A stretch of DNA of 64,000 nucleotides from Mesorhizobium sp. NFR06 (GTDB lineage Bacteria; Pseudomonadota; Alphaproteobacteria; Rhizobiales; Rhizobiaceae), in assembly GCF_900115245.1 (NCBI RefSeq), contig NZ_FOVT01000002.1:129005-193004 (forward strand), in the 5' to 3' direction. The position numbers and the translations under genes were made by a program. Positions 27,823-36,417 of this stretch are shown here, one piece after another (positions within the stretch are counted from its first letter, which is position 1; each line of letters opens with the position of its first letter). The notes beneath the pieces were generated by a model. The model ran no database searches. It saw only the letters and a list, made by a program, of their open reading frames with translations, and was not told the origin of the DNA.

Positions 27823-28751
27823 CCCTCGCTTACGCCTTCATCGGCCTCGGCCATCTCGGCGGCAACCTTGCCGCCAGCCTGCTGCGCAACGGCTTCGCCG
27901 TCACCGTCTTCGACCGCGACCCCGCCGCGGTCGAGCGCGTGGTCGAGCTCGGCGCCATCGCGGCGGCGAGCCCGGCCGACGCCGCTGCCCGTGCCGGCAA
28001 TGCCATCACCTGCCTGCCCTCGCCGAAGGTCAGCGAAGCGGTGCTCGCCGGCCCTGACGGATTGCTTCAGGCCCTGCCCGCCGGCGGCACCTGGATCGAG
28101 ATGTCGACCAATGGCCGCGACGAGATACTGCGGCTCGCAGCACTCGCTTCCGCAAAAGGTATCGAGACGCTGGAATGCCCGGTGACCGGCGGCGTGCATC
28201 TGGCGGCCGCAGGCAGGATCACCGCGCTCGTCGGCGGCGACGCCGCGCTCTACGAGCGGCATCGTCCCGCCATCGAGGCGATGTGCGCAAAGTCTTTCCT
28301 GATGGGACCGGTCGGCTCGGCGGCGGTGATCAAGGTGATTACCAATATGCTCGCCTTCATCCATCTCGTCGCCGCCGGCGAGGCGCTGATGCTCGCCAAG
28401 CGGGGCGGGCTCGACCTCGCCCAGGCCTATCACGCCATCGTCGCCTCTTCCGGCAACAGCTTCGTCCACGAGACCGAAAGCCAGCTGGTGCTCAACGGAT
28501 CCTATGATATCGGCTTCACCATGGACCTGGCGCTGAAGGACCTCGGTTTCGCATTGGCCATGGGCCGGGATTTCGGCGCGCCGCTCGATCTGGCGACCCG
28601 CGTCAACGCGATCTTCGAAGAGGGCAAGCGCGCCTATGGCGGCGATGCCTGGTCGACGCAGATCGTCAAGCTGCTCGAGGATGCCGTCGGCGTGGAGCTG
28701 CGCGCGCCCGGCTTTCCGGCCAGGCTCGGACTGCAACCGGCAAAAGATTAG
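27819..28751 (+). CDS. 3-hydroxyisobutyrate dehydrogenase-like NAD(P) oxidoreductase
   Basis: A 310-aa beta-hydroxyacid dehydrogenase family member. The N-terminal Rossmann motif GLGHLGGNLA is near residues 8-17, the substrate motif CPVTGGVHLAAAG near 119-131, and the catalytic-Lys region VIKVITNM near 168-175. It starts with GTG at 27819, overlapping the upstream stop by 4 bp. With the GMC oxidoreductase and enolase-type enzyme it suggests oxidation of a polyol or sugar acid; the actual substrate is not evident. Confidence 0.87.
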   Translation: MTLAYAFIGLGHLGGNLAASLLRNGFAVTVFDRDPAAVERVVELGAIAAASPADAAARAGNAITCLPSPKVSEAVLAGPDGLLQALPAGGTWIEMSTNGRDEILRLAALASAKGIETLECPVTGGVHLAAAGRITALVGGDAALYERHRPAIEAMCAKSFLMGPVGSAAVIKVITNMLAFIHLVAAGEALMLAKRGGLDLAQAYHAIVASSGNSFVHETESQLVLNGSYDIGFTMDLALKDLGFALAMGRDFGAPLDLATRVNAIFEEGKRAYGGDAWSTQIVKLLEDAVGVELRAPGFPARLGLQPAKD

Positions 28752-28782
28752 CCAGTTATTTCAGTCGCCTAACCGCAGCCGC

Positions 28783-28810
28783 TGAATCAACCCCTCAGCC
28801 AGTTGATTCA
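28783..28810. terminator. hairpin between convergent genes
   Basis: TGAATCAAC (28783-28791) pairs with GTTGATTCA (28802-28810), giving 9 bp with a 10-base loop. It lies between the catabolic operon and the lipid kinase and overlaps the kinase stop. There is no T-run, so the assignment is tentative. Confidence 0.4.
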
Positions 28811-29746
28811 ATCCCTCAACGTCAGCGCACCAGGCAGGATCTCGAAAGTCGCCGGAATCCGGCCCGGCGACTCGCCGTCTATGTCGACCAGCGCACCGTT
28901 CTTCTCGACATCGCCCAACGGCTCGACCAGCACCTTGCGCCCCCGCAGGATGGTGATCGCCGGATGGTTGCGGTGTCGGCCGCCGTAGAGCAGGCGGATG
29001 TCTCTTATTAGGCCGAGCTTGCCCGCGGCACGCAGGATGACGATGTCGAACTGGCCGTCGGCGAGCTCGGCGTCCGGCGCGATCATCATGCCGCCGCCGA
29101 AGAATTTTCCGTTGGCCACCGCCACCAGCGCCATGCGCGCCTCGATCGGCTCGCCGTCGTCGATGGTGATCCGGACGTCTTGGAAACGATAGCGGACGAA
29201 CTCCAGCACCGTGCGCCAGAAGAACAGCGCCTTGGCCGAGACCCTGCCCTTGCGCTTGTCGGCATTGATGGCGCGATCCGTCGCGCCGGACAAGCCGAGG
29301 CTGGCGATGTTGATGAAATGGCGGCTGGCCAGCGCGCCGTGCTCGTCGATGTAGCAGACGCGGCCGGCGTCGATTTTCCGGCTCTTGGCGTCGGCGATCC
29401 GCTTCAGCGCGGCATCGATGCCGCGCGGCAAGCCAAGCCCGCGCGCGAAGTCGGTGCCGGCGCCGCAAGGCAGAAGCCCCAGCGCGCTTTCGAGGCCGGT
29501 CTCGTGCTGTGCCTGCAGCAGGCCGTCGGCGACCTCACTGGCGGTGCCGTCGCCGCCGGCCGCGATCACAAGGTCGCACCCGCCGGCGGCGAGGTCGATC
29601 GCCAGCCGCTCGGCGTCGCCGCCGGCCTCCGTCTCGCGCAGGTCGAAATCGCCGAAATTCCTGTTGAGCGACGCTGCCGCCTCCGCCCAATGCCGCTTGA
29701 GCTTGCCGCCTCCGGCAATCGGATTGAGAACCACCCCGACCTTCAA
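28808..29746 (-). CDS. YegS/DagK-type lipid kinase
   Basis: A 312-aa diacylglycerol-kinase-fold protein. The nucleotide motif GGDGTASEVADG is near 64-75, the NPIAGGGK phosphate-binding stretch near 8-15, and LPCGAGTDFARGLGLP near 91-106. It is a cytosolic or peripheral membrane kinase of lipid substrates (diacylglycerol, phosphatidylglycerol or sphingoid; not decidable). It is followed by a hairpin; upstream lies the large unexplained gap. Confidence 0.87.
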   Translation of the reverse strand: MKVGVVLNPIAGGGKLKRHWAEAAASLNRNFGDFDLRETEAGGDAERLAIDLAAGGCDLVIAAGGDGTASEVADGLLQAQHETGLESALGLLPCGAGTDFARGLGLPRGIDAALKRIADAKSRKIDAGRVCYIDEHGALASRHFINIASLGLSGATDRAINADKRKGRVSAKALFFWRTVLEFVRYRFQDVRITIDDGEPIEARMALVAVANGKFFGGGMMIAPDAELADGQFDIVILRAAGKLGLIRDIRLLYGGRHRNHPAITILRGRKVLVEPLGDVEKNGALVDIDGESPGRIPATFEILPGALTLRD

Positions 29747-30616
29747 GCTGACCTCCCCCGAGGCAAGCCGCGCAAAAATGCGCGGCGGATTCGTGCTGGC
29801 GCGCCCAAGATCTTCTGCCGACCCGAAGCCTTTGCCGGCCTAAAGCCCTTTGCCGGCATTGAAACGCGGACCGGGCGGCGGGGCAAGGCTTCAGCATCCA
29901 AGGCCACAGATAAAGCGGGGCAGGCTGACTAAAGGGTTCGGTCGGTAAATTCCGGGGCTTTTGCCACTGGTCCCCGATAATCCCGCTATCCACAGGCTCA
30001 CCGGCATTCCCCAAACCCCTTACCCGGCGTACATTCAACCCATCTCAGGCGGCTACCGACGCCCCAGCCGAAAGGCAAGAGCGCAAGGCGGATTTCCTGA
30101 GGCCCGTACGGCCCAGAACGAGAGCAGGCTCGCCTGTTGGAGGGACGGATGCCGAGACATACGGGTGCCGCGGAAAGCGTGCCAACGCCGACGGCGGACC
30201 GATGCTGCCATGAAGGCCGGTAAAAACCTTCGATGGCACGCTGGGCGAAGCCCGCAAGGGTGGAGATCGGCGTGGTCTGGAACGGGCGCTGCCCTCGGGT
30301 GGCGACTGGCAGGACCGTCAAAATCAAGGCTGGCCTGGCGCGATGACTTTAGGGACGTTGCTGCCATAACCGGTTTCTGATCTGACAGGGAGGCGCTGGG
30401 AGAAATCCCGGCGCCGACTGTCTTTTGGGCCTATCTGCCCCTGAGCGGCTTTGCGCTGCGCTCCCCCGGCGCCTGCCACTGATGCATTCGCGCCACAGTT
30501 GCAAGCCAAGCAATCTTCCGTAACGCGCCGTCATCCACATTTCACAATGGCGGCCAAATCCCGCCTTGTTCCCCGGCGATTGATCAGGCCGGGAACGAAT
30601 GCGAAGGGACAAGACC
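29747..30616. other. 870-bp gap without convincing gene; possible structured RNA
   Basis: No open frame here resembles a protein family. The stretch 29990-30430 holds strong complementarity: CCATGAAGG (30208-30216) faces CCTTCGATGG (30227-30236) with one bulge, and GGCGCTGGGA (30392-30401) pairs with TCCCGGCGCC (30406-30415). I looked for RNase P, SRP, tmRNA and cobalamin signatures and saw none. The minus-strand part next to the lipid kinase may carry its promoter. Confidence 0.5.
30392..30426 (+). terminator. strong hairpin with T-rich tail
   Basis: A 10-bp stem with a GAAA tetraloop (30392-30415, one T-G wobble) is followed about five bases later by TCTTTT. It could end a plus-strand transcript from the preceding gap. 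Confidence 0.45.
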
Positions 30617-31132
30617 GTGATCAAGACCGCCCTTGTCGCCATGACCATTGTCGGCTGCGACTGCGACGCCAAGCTGTGCGAATATATCGGCGAGACGCCT
30701 GCCAAATGGGCGACGATCGCCGACTGCGAAGCGGCGATGAAGAGCCAGATGCTGCATCAGCGCAATTTCAATTATCCGCTGGTTTCAGGCATTTGCCGCG
30801 TCAAGGGTTCGGCCTCTTCCGCCGAGCTTGCCGCAAAAGCCTCCAGGCCGGATCTGAAACCCAGGAACCGCGTCGTCGAAACCATCGCCCCGCTGCCGCC
30901 CGAACTCGACCGCCGTCCGAGCATTCCGGTCGGCCAAACGGTGAGCGCCAGCGAAACGGAAGCCGCGAAGCCTGTCGCCTTCGATGGGGCGGTCGATGGC
31001 GGACGCGCCGTGCTTTACCGCACCAAGGCCGGCTACGCCGTCGTCAAGACCGATCTCAGCCGTGCCGCCGGCGCGACGGTGGACGCGGCAAAGCGGTCGG
31101 CGAACTGGCTGGCCGGTCTGACAGGACTTTAA
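30617..31132 (+). CDS. hypothetical exported protein
   Basis: A 171-aa product beginning with GTG at 30617 after GAAGGGAC. It has a short hydrophobic N-terminus (IKTALVAMTIVG) followed by cysteines (CDCDAKLC), then two more cysteines (ADCEAAM and GICRVKG), so it is probably exported with disulphides. The middle is Pro/Ala-rich. I recognise no domain. It ends just before a DUF2314 frame lying in the -1 phase, which raises the possibility of a broken fusion. Confidence 0.55.
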   Translation: MIKTALVAMTIVGCDCDAKLCEYIGETPAKWATIADCEAAMKSQMLHQRNFNYPLVSGICRVKGSASSAELAAKASRPDLKPRNRVVETIAPLPPELDRRPSIPVGQTVSASETEAAKPVAFDGAVDGGRAVLYRTKAGYAVVKTDLSRAAGATVDAAKRSANWLAGLTGL

Positions 31133-31152
31133 GCCTCGATGAATTCCTGACT

Positions 31153-31473
31153 TTGTCCGACGCGCCGAGGCCGGGAACCGGCAAGTTCAAGCTGAAGGTG
31201 ATGGTCGTCGACGGCAATGTGACGGAGCATTTCTGGGTCATCCCTTTCAAGCGGACCGCCAGCGGCTTCGTCGGCGTATTGGCGAACGAGCCGGAGATGG
31301 TTCACAACGTCGTCTTCGGCCAGGACATCGAATTCACCAGGGATGATATTTCCGACTGGGGCTACTCCAGGAACGGCCATCAGGTCGGCAGCTTCACCGT
31401 CTGCGTCATGTTCAAGAAGATGTCGAAGGAAGAAGCCGACTACATGCGCGCCACCTACGGTTTCGACTGCTGA
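31153..31473 (+). CDS. DUF2314 domain reading frame without a good start
   Basis: The sequence from about 31132 to 31473 encodes a DUF2314 (YegJ-like) domain: FKLKVMVVDGNVTEHFWVIP, then DISDWGYSRNGHQVGSFTV. There is no ATG or GTG in frame near its beginning and no Shine-Dalgarno; a TTG at 31153 is the first candidate start. The domain is -1 relative to the preceding gene, whose stop at 31130-31132 abuts it. Either a weak TTG start is used, or the locus is one gene split by a frameshift. The domain itself is clear. Confidence 0.55.
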   Translation: MSDAPRPGTGKFKLKVMVVDGNVTEHFWVIPFKRTASGFVGVLANEPEMVHNVVFGQDIEFTRDDISDWGYSRNGHQVGSFTVCVMFKKMSKEEADYMRATYGFDC

Positions 31474-31476
31474 GCG

Positions 31477-32448
31477 TTATCCGGCGGCTTCGTCCCTCGC
31501 GCCGATCTTGCGCACCAACGCCGCCGTTGCCAGCATCGCACCGAGGTCCGAAATCATCGGCGCGACATGCGCCTGATAGTCGATCGGCTCCGAAATAACT
31601 GGGAGCTCGAAGAAGTTCTTCGACCGCGGCATCAACAGAAAACCGTCGCTGCCGCTGAGTGCCACCCGCGCCTGGTCGTAGGGCCATGTCTCGCCGAGCC
31701 AGGTCAGCGCCTGCGCCATCCGCCCGGTGACCAGCGGCCGAGCTGCTTCGACATTGTCGGTGCGGAACTCATACTTGGCGTCGAGTTCGTCCACGCCGGA
31801 TGACAGCTCCTGCATCTTGCTGGCGAAGATACCGCGGAAGAAATGCACCACCTTGTTGGCCTTGCGCGCCGCCACCAGTGTTCCCGGGAACGGCTCGATG
31901 GTTTTGAAGGCGACGATCACGCCCTTGAATGCGGTCGTCTCGCTCTTGCCCGAGCCCTCCCAGAGCTTCGCCTCGTAAAGCTCGAAAGGAAAATCCTCGT
32001 AGCGTCCCGAAATGACGTCGTCGAAGCTCTGCCGGTTGAAGGCGCCGACCGTCTCGCGCGGCAGCCTGTCGAAGGAGTTCGGCCTGACGCCACGCTGGTA
32101 GCGCACGTCGCGCACGAAGCCGAAGATCATCGGCAGCAGCGTGTCGCGGAAGGATTGCTGCAGCCTTGTCGCCGGCCTCAACGCCTGGAAATAGAGGAAT
32201 ACCGCCACGAACAGGCCGCCAAGGTAGAGAAACACATGCGGCGTCGAGACCCATTGTTCGTGAGGATCGGCGGCGACGTTGAACAGCCAAGCAATGAGCG
32301 CGACGAAGACGACGACCAGGCCGACAAACACAGGCACCCGCCAGCGGACCTGTTTCTGGGCTGACGCCCGTTTTGCTTCATAGGCCTCGATGTCGCGCCT
32401 GATGCCCGCGATGACCGTTTCGCTCGGCATGAAATCCGCTGCTTCCAT
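31477..32448 (-). CDS. DUF3137 membrane protein
   Basis: A 323-aa protein with two adjacent transmembrane segments (about residues 40-60 and 72-90) and a long C-terminal cytoplasmic DUF3137-like domain (FRDTLLPMIFGFVRDVRYQR onward). The start at 32448 (MEAADFM) follows GGGGGTG; a GTG two codons earlier is also possible. Function unknown. It is convergent with the DUF2314 frame, with only three bases between. Confidence 0.75.
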   Translation of the reverse strand: MEAADFMPSETVIAGIRRDIEAYEAKRASAQKQVRWRVPVFVGLVVVFVALIAWLFNVAADPHEQWVSTPHVFLYLGGLFVAVFLYFQALRPATRLQQSFRDTLLPMIFGFVRDVRYQRGVRPNSFDRLPRETVGAFNRQSFDDVISGRYEDFPFELYEAKLWEGSGKSETTAFKGVIVAFKTIEPFPGTLVAARKANKVVHFFRGIFASKMQELSSGVDELDAKYEFRTDNVEAARPLVTGRMAQALTWLGETWPYDQARVALSGSDGFLLMPRSKNFFELPVISEPIDYQAHVAPMISDLGAMLATAALVRKIGARDEAAG

Positions 32449-32533
32449 GGCCACCCCCGGCCGCCGCTGAGATACGGTTCATGATAGCGGCTTTTGCGCG
32501 AAAGTCGCCTGCGCTCACGGCGATCGGCGGCTA

Positions 32534-32635
32534 ATGCATGTCGCCAGAAGTGTGCAGCGGTTCTGGGATGACGACATGCATCAAAACAAGACTTTAAAGC
32601 GCGTCGCCTGAATCCGTTTCAGCGCGACGCGCTTT
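32534..32635. repeat. RIME element (two palindromes)
   Basis: The first palindrome pairs ATGCATGTCG (32534-32543) with CGACATGCAT (32572-32581). The second pairs AAAGCGCGTCGC (32596-32607) perfectly with GCGACGCGCTTT (32624-32635). The two-palindrome layout and the GAAGTGTGCAGCGGTTCT core match Rhizobium-specific intergenic mosaic elements. Its end overlaps the capA stop codon. Confidence 0.8.
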
Positions 32636-33764
32636 AGTTCCCTGAGGTCGGAAAAATCGTTTCCAGCCGCGCCGTCGCCCGCCGCTTGAACGCGCCGTCC
32701 AGCGCTTCCACCCGCACCAGCCGCTCATGGCCGTTGGCGGCGAGGCGCGCGAAGAAATGCAGCTCGTACGCAGCGACCATGCCGCGCGTGGCGATATCGT
32801 CGCTGACGTCGATGATCAGGATCGACCCTATGCGGCATGGCCATGGCTGGCGCGCAAAGGCTGTGCCGAGGAAATCGCCAAGCCCATAGGCGATCACGGC
32901 ATCGCCGACCCGCTCGACCGGCTGCACGACATGGGCGTGGTGCCCCACGATCAGCCGGGCGCCATGGTCTGCCAGCCGCCTCGCCAATTCCCGCGTCGCC
33001 GGCCTGGGAAAATGCCGGAACTCCCAGTCCCAATGCGCCACCGCGCAGAGCAGGTCGACGCCGGAAACAGCGCCGCGCGGCCATTCGGCGGCACGCATCG
33101 AGATCCGCTCTTCAAACGGCCCGGCGTCCGCGTTGCGCCAGCGTGTGAAAGCCGCAAAGCCGATCGTCAGCGATCCGGCTGCATGATGCTGGACAGGTCC
33201 GCCCGCAACCGTGCCGATGGTTCGGATCCCGAGCCGGCTCAGCGCTGCAAGCGTTTCCTCGAAACCGGCTATGCCCTGATCGAGCACATGATTGTTGGCC
33301 AGCGACAGAACGACCCTGTCGCGCGCTATGCCCGCACTTGCAAGCGCATCGGCCAGGAAACGCTCGCTCATGGCGTGATGTGTGCCGAGCCATGTGCCCA
33401 TCGCGGCGCGTGGACGCTCGACGATCGGGCTTTCGCAATTGCCGACCACGAGATCGGCGGATGAGAGCAGCGCGGCGATCGCCGGATCGCATTCCGGCAC
33501 ATCGCGATTGGCCACGGCTGAAATGTCGCCGACGAAAGCCAGCCGCACCTTCCGCCTTGGCGGCGGATCGATCAACGCCGCCGCCGGTGCCGCGAAACCG
33601 CTTCTGCCGCCGCCGAGCGACGGCTTCAGGAAACGCGGCAGCCAAGACAGTTTGTAGGAAAGCGGATAGTTCGACACGGGCCCCGTCCATTTCTGCCCTG
33701 TGTAGACCGTCCGACGAGTTGGTAGAAGCCGGCCGCCGAATGATCCGACAACGGACATCAACAT
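32634..33764 (-). CDS. CapA/PGA-cap family protein
   Basis: A 376-aa metallophosphatase-fold CapA-type protein: FVGDISAVA near 78, GNCESPI near 108, SLANNHVLDQG near 152, and GHHAHVVQPVE near 273. Members are linked to poly-gamma-glutamate or capsule metabolism, but many bacterial homologues have unrelated roles. The N-terminal 70 residues precede the domain and contain no clear signal peptide. The stop overlaps a RIME palindrome that may also serve as terminator. Confidence 0.83.
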   Translation of the reverse strand: MLMSVVGSFGGRLLPTRRTVYTGQKWTGPVSNYPLSYKLSWLPRFLKPSLGGGRSGFAAPAAALIDPPPRRKVRLAFVGDISAVANRDVPECDPAIAALLSSADLVVGNCESPIVERPRAAMGTWLGTHHAMSERFLADALASAGIARDRVVLSLANNHVLDQGIAGFEETLAALSRLGIRTIGTVAGGPVQHHAAGSLTIGFAAFTRWRNADAGPFEERISMRAAEWPRGAVSGVDLLCAVAHWDWEFRHFPRPATRELARRLADHGARLIVGHHAHVVQPVERVGDAVIAYGLGDFLGTAFARQPWPCRIGSILIIDVSDDIATRGMVAAYELHFFARLAANGHERLVRVEALDGAFKRRATARLETIFPTSGN

Positions 33765-33822
33765 GGCTCGGTCGGATCAAAATACGTGTATGCTCCGCCA
33801 AGTCACGCAGTGGAGGACGATA

Positions 33823-35076
33823 ATGTTGCTGAAGACTGTCTTTGCGGCCGCCCTGTCGGTGTTCCTGCCGGTGTCCCTCGCCTGGGCGGAGATGCCGGAC
33901 GCGGCCAAGGCGATGTTCGAGGCGAAGAGCGTGACCGACCGGAACACGGCGCTGTCGACGCTGGAGGCGGCCGCGGCCAAGGACCCGGCATCGGCCTATG
34001 CCGCCGGCGCCGGCGAATTCTTCACCGCCCTGGAACTCCTCGCCGGCGGCCTGCATCGCCACGGTTTCGAGAGTCCGAAATCCTTCATGCTGCCGCTGAT
34101 GCAGTTGCCCGTGCCGGACAATCCCAACCCGGAACCGCTGACCTACGAAGAATTCCGCGCCATCCTGGTCGCCTTCCGTGACCGGCTCGAAAAATCCGCC
34201 GCCACGCTCGGCTCCGTCCCTGCAGGCGCCGACATCGGCATGATCGTCGACCTCACCCATGTTGGCATCGACCTCAACGAAGATGGCAAGCTCACGCCGG
34301 ACGAAAGCGTCGCAGCCATCATGGCCTCGCTCTCGCGCGGCAGCATCGACACCAGCGACGCCGCGCCTTCGCTGGCTTTCCGTTTCGACCGCGCCGACGG
34401 GTTCTGGCTGCAGGGCTACGCCGAATTCCTGATGGCGCAGGCCGATTTCTGGCTGGCGCATGATTTCCGCAACGCCTTCGACGGCTCGTTTCACATGCTG
34501 TTCCCGCGCGCGAAACTGCCGCTGCAGGATGCGCTGGTGCCACTGGACGGCGGCATGAGCGGCAACATCTTCACCTCGGAATGGCGCTTCGCCGACTTCA
34601 TCTCTCTCGTGCATCTCGTCAACTGGCCGGTGGTCGAGCCGGAGCGCCGGCAGGCCGCGCGCCGCCATCTTTTGGAGATGATCCGGTTGTCGCGCGAGGA
34701 CTGGAAGGCGATCCTGGCCGAGACCGACAACGACCGCGAGTGGCTGCCCGGACCGCAGCAGAAGGGCGTCAGCCCGCTGACCGGCCTCGAGGTCGGCCAG
34801 GAACAAGTGCAGGCCTGGCTCGCCACGCTGACGGTGGCCGAGGATCTTCTCGAAGGCCGCGTGCTGCTGCCGCATTTCCGCATCGCCGGCAAAGGCATCA
34901 GCATGAAGCGGTTCTTCGACGAGCCGAAGCCTTTTGATCTCGTGCTGTCGATCACCGGCCCCGGCATCGCGCCCTATCTCGAAACCGGTAAGATCCTCAG
35001 CAGCGACGATTTCGACCAGATCCAGCGCGAGTTCGGCGGCGCCGGCTTCTTGACTTTCGCGCTGTGGTTCAACTGA
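33823..35076 (+). CDS. secreted protein with an EF-hand loop
   Basis: A 417-aa exported protein: signal peptide about 1-22 (ending AWA), then a largely helical domain I cannot place in a named family. It contains a canonical 12-residue EF-hand loop, DLNEDGKLTPDE (about residues 153-164), predicting Ca2+ binding. The start at 33823 follows GTGGAGG; the longer frame from 33763 is less likely. It stands divergent from capA. Role unknown. Confidence 0.7.
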   Translation: MLLKTVFAAALSVFLPVSLAWAEMPDAAKAMFEAKSVTDRNTALSTLEAAAAKDPASAYAAGAGEFFTALELLAGGLHRHGFESPKSFMLPLMQLPVPDNPNPEPLTYEEFRAILVAFRDRLEKSAATLGSVPAGADIGMIVDLTHVGIDLNEDGKLTPDESVAAIMASLSRGSIDTSDAAPSLAFRFDRADGFWLQGYAEFLMAQADFWLAHDFRNAFDGSFHMLFPRAKLPLQDALVPLDGGMSGNIFTSEWRFADFISLVHLVNWPVVEPERRQAARRHLLEMIRLSREDWKAILAETDNDREWLPGPQQKGVSPLTGLEVGQEQVQAWLATLTVAEDLLEGRVLLPHFRIAGKGISMKRFFDEPKPFDLVLSITGPGIAPYLETGKILSSDDFDQIQREFGGAGFLTFALWFN

Positions 35077-35089
35077 ACCAGTTCCGCGC

Positions 35090-36313
35090 CTAAAGAATAG
35101 CGCCTTGATAGAGCACCGCTTCGGCCTCTTGCGGCGCGAAGCGCCGCGCCAGGGTGCGAAAGGCGCTGTGGACGCCGTCGCGGTCGAGGTTGCAGCTTCT
35201 GAGATGCCGCACCGCCAGCGTCGGGTCGAAGGCGGTGCGCCCGTGCATGACCCGCTGATTGTCGAAGACCAGGACCTCGCCGGGCTGCAGCTGGTGTTGG
35301 AACTGGTTGGCCGGGTCGCAGATCAGCCGCGTCAGTTCGGCGAGCGCCTCGATCAGGCCGTCGATCTCCTCGATCGAACCGGCCTGTGGCGCCAGGCAGC
35401 GGTCGTTGTAGCGTATGCCGGTGACGGCGCCGCTCGCATCCAGGCTGATGACATGCGCCTCGGCGCTGAAGAACACTTCGCCGGCGTGCTCACGATGGAA
35501 CGTCACGCCATGCCGCGCGAGCACGTCGAACAGCGCCGGTGTGTTGGCGCGCATCCGCTCGGCGACTTGAAAGCCATCGACCATCAACGAGGTGCCGCCG
35601 CTGCCGGCGCCGGTCCTGATGGCATGGAAGAAGATGAAACCCGGCGGTGAATAGCGGAACGGCTCATCCGTGTGCGGGATCTGCGCGCGCGCCGTCTCTC
35701 CGGCCACCCGGGCGTCCGGTCGTGAGATGAGATCAAACACCTTGCCGTAGCTGGTCTCGCGCACGGGTCCGTAGCGGCCGGCGACACGCAGCGTTGCCTC
35801 GGGCTCGGCTGGGACGCCGGTCAGCATCGCGATGCCGTGGTCGCGCAAGGCGCGCAGCGATTGGAAAAGCGCCTCGTCGTCCTCGACCACCGCGTCGAAA
35901 GCGAAGCGGCCGAGCCGAGCCGCGAGATCGCTGCTCCACAGCGCCGGCCGGAATCGTGCCGCGCCCTGGTCGTCTGCCTGCCCGGCATGAGCGGCCAGAA
36001 AGCCCGTCGCGAAGCGCGAGACATGGCCGTCCTGCCAGACCACGTCCATTTTTTCGCCCGACGAGATTTCGATCGAGGCTGCGCGGGTATCGGCAGGAAC
36101 GTCGGCGGGCGTCAGCCAGCGCTTTCCGGAAGCGGTGTCGCCGCATATCTCGCATTCGCAGGCAAGCCGCAGCCACTGCATCGACAGCCTGCCGGCGCTG
36201 CCATCATCGAATTCGACAGCGACGCGCATCCCTTCGTTGCGCATCGACCGCAAGGAGCGCGGCGGCGCGAGAGCCTGATCGACGGGAACGGACTGTGTTT
36301 GCATATCCAGCAT
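35090..36313 (-). CDS. gamma-butyrobetaine hydroxylase-like Fe(II)/2-oxoglutarate dioxygenase
   Basis: A 407-aa two-domain dioxygenase. The N-terminal GBBH-like zinc module has Cys52, Cys54, Cys57 and probably His97. The TauD-type catalytic domain has the facial triad His214/Asp216 (PHTDEPF) and His357 (RVMHGRT). This is the architecture of carnitine-forming gamma-butyrobetaine hydroxylase and trimethyllysine hydroxylase; the precise substrate is inference. The start at 36313 has AGGAAGG upstream. It is divergent from a LysR gene that carries a frameshift. Confidence 0.85.
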   Translation of the reverse strand: MLDMQTQSVPVDQALAPPRSLRSMRNEGMRVAVEFDDGSAGRLSMQWLRLACECEICGDTASGKRWLTPADVPADTRAASIEISSGEKMDVVWQDGHVSRFATGFLAAHAGQADDQGAARFRPALWSSDLAARLGRFAFDAVVEDDEALFQSLRALRDHGIAMLTGVPAEPEATLRVAGRYGPVRETSYGKVFDLISRPDARVAGETARAQIPHTDEPFRYSPPGFIFFHAIRTGAGSGGTSLMVDGFQVAERMRANTPALFDVLARHGVTFHREHAGEVFFSAEAHVISLDASGAVTGIRYNDRCLAPQAGSIEEIDGLIEALAELTRLICDPANQFQHQLQPGEVLVFDNQRVMHGRTAFDPTLAVRHLRSCNLDRDGVHSAFRTLARRFAPQEAEAVLYQGAIL

Positions 36314-36374
36314 GGCGATGACCTTCCTGAGTTGAGCTGACTTCAACAACGCTAGGTCTGCAATCTCCTTTCGT

Positions 36375-36414
36375 GCAAACGAGTTTGCTTTTACAAGTTT
36401 TGAGATAAACTCAA
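36375..36414. promoter_or_regulatory. palindromes between dioxygenase and LysR gene
   Basis: GCAAAC/GTTTGC (36375-36388) and TTGAG-5-CTCAA (36400-36414) lie in the divergent promoter region. The second fits the T-N11-A form of LysR-type operators and lies just before the LysR start. Confidence 0.5.
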
Positions 36415-36417
36415 TCC

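Noticed and set aside
29961..30380. 139-aa plus-strand frame in the 870-bp gap
   Set aside because: Arg/Trp-rich with no family motif or ribosome site; it overlaps the hairpins of the possible RNA.
29990..30430. RNase P RNA, SRP RNA, tmRNA or cobalamin riboswitch
   Set aside because: The conserved blocks of each (for example GAGGAAAGTCCGGGC, GGTCAGG, the tag-peptide codons) were not found.
33112..34875. 587-aa minus-strand frame
   Set aside because: It is the shadow of the secreted EF-hand gene and the capA region; composition is Arg/Gly-rich and no domain is visible.
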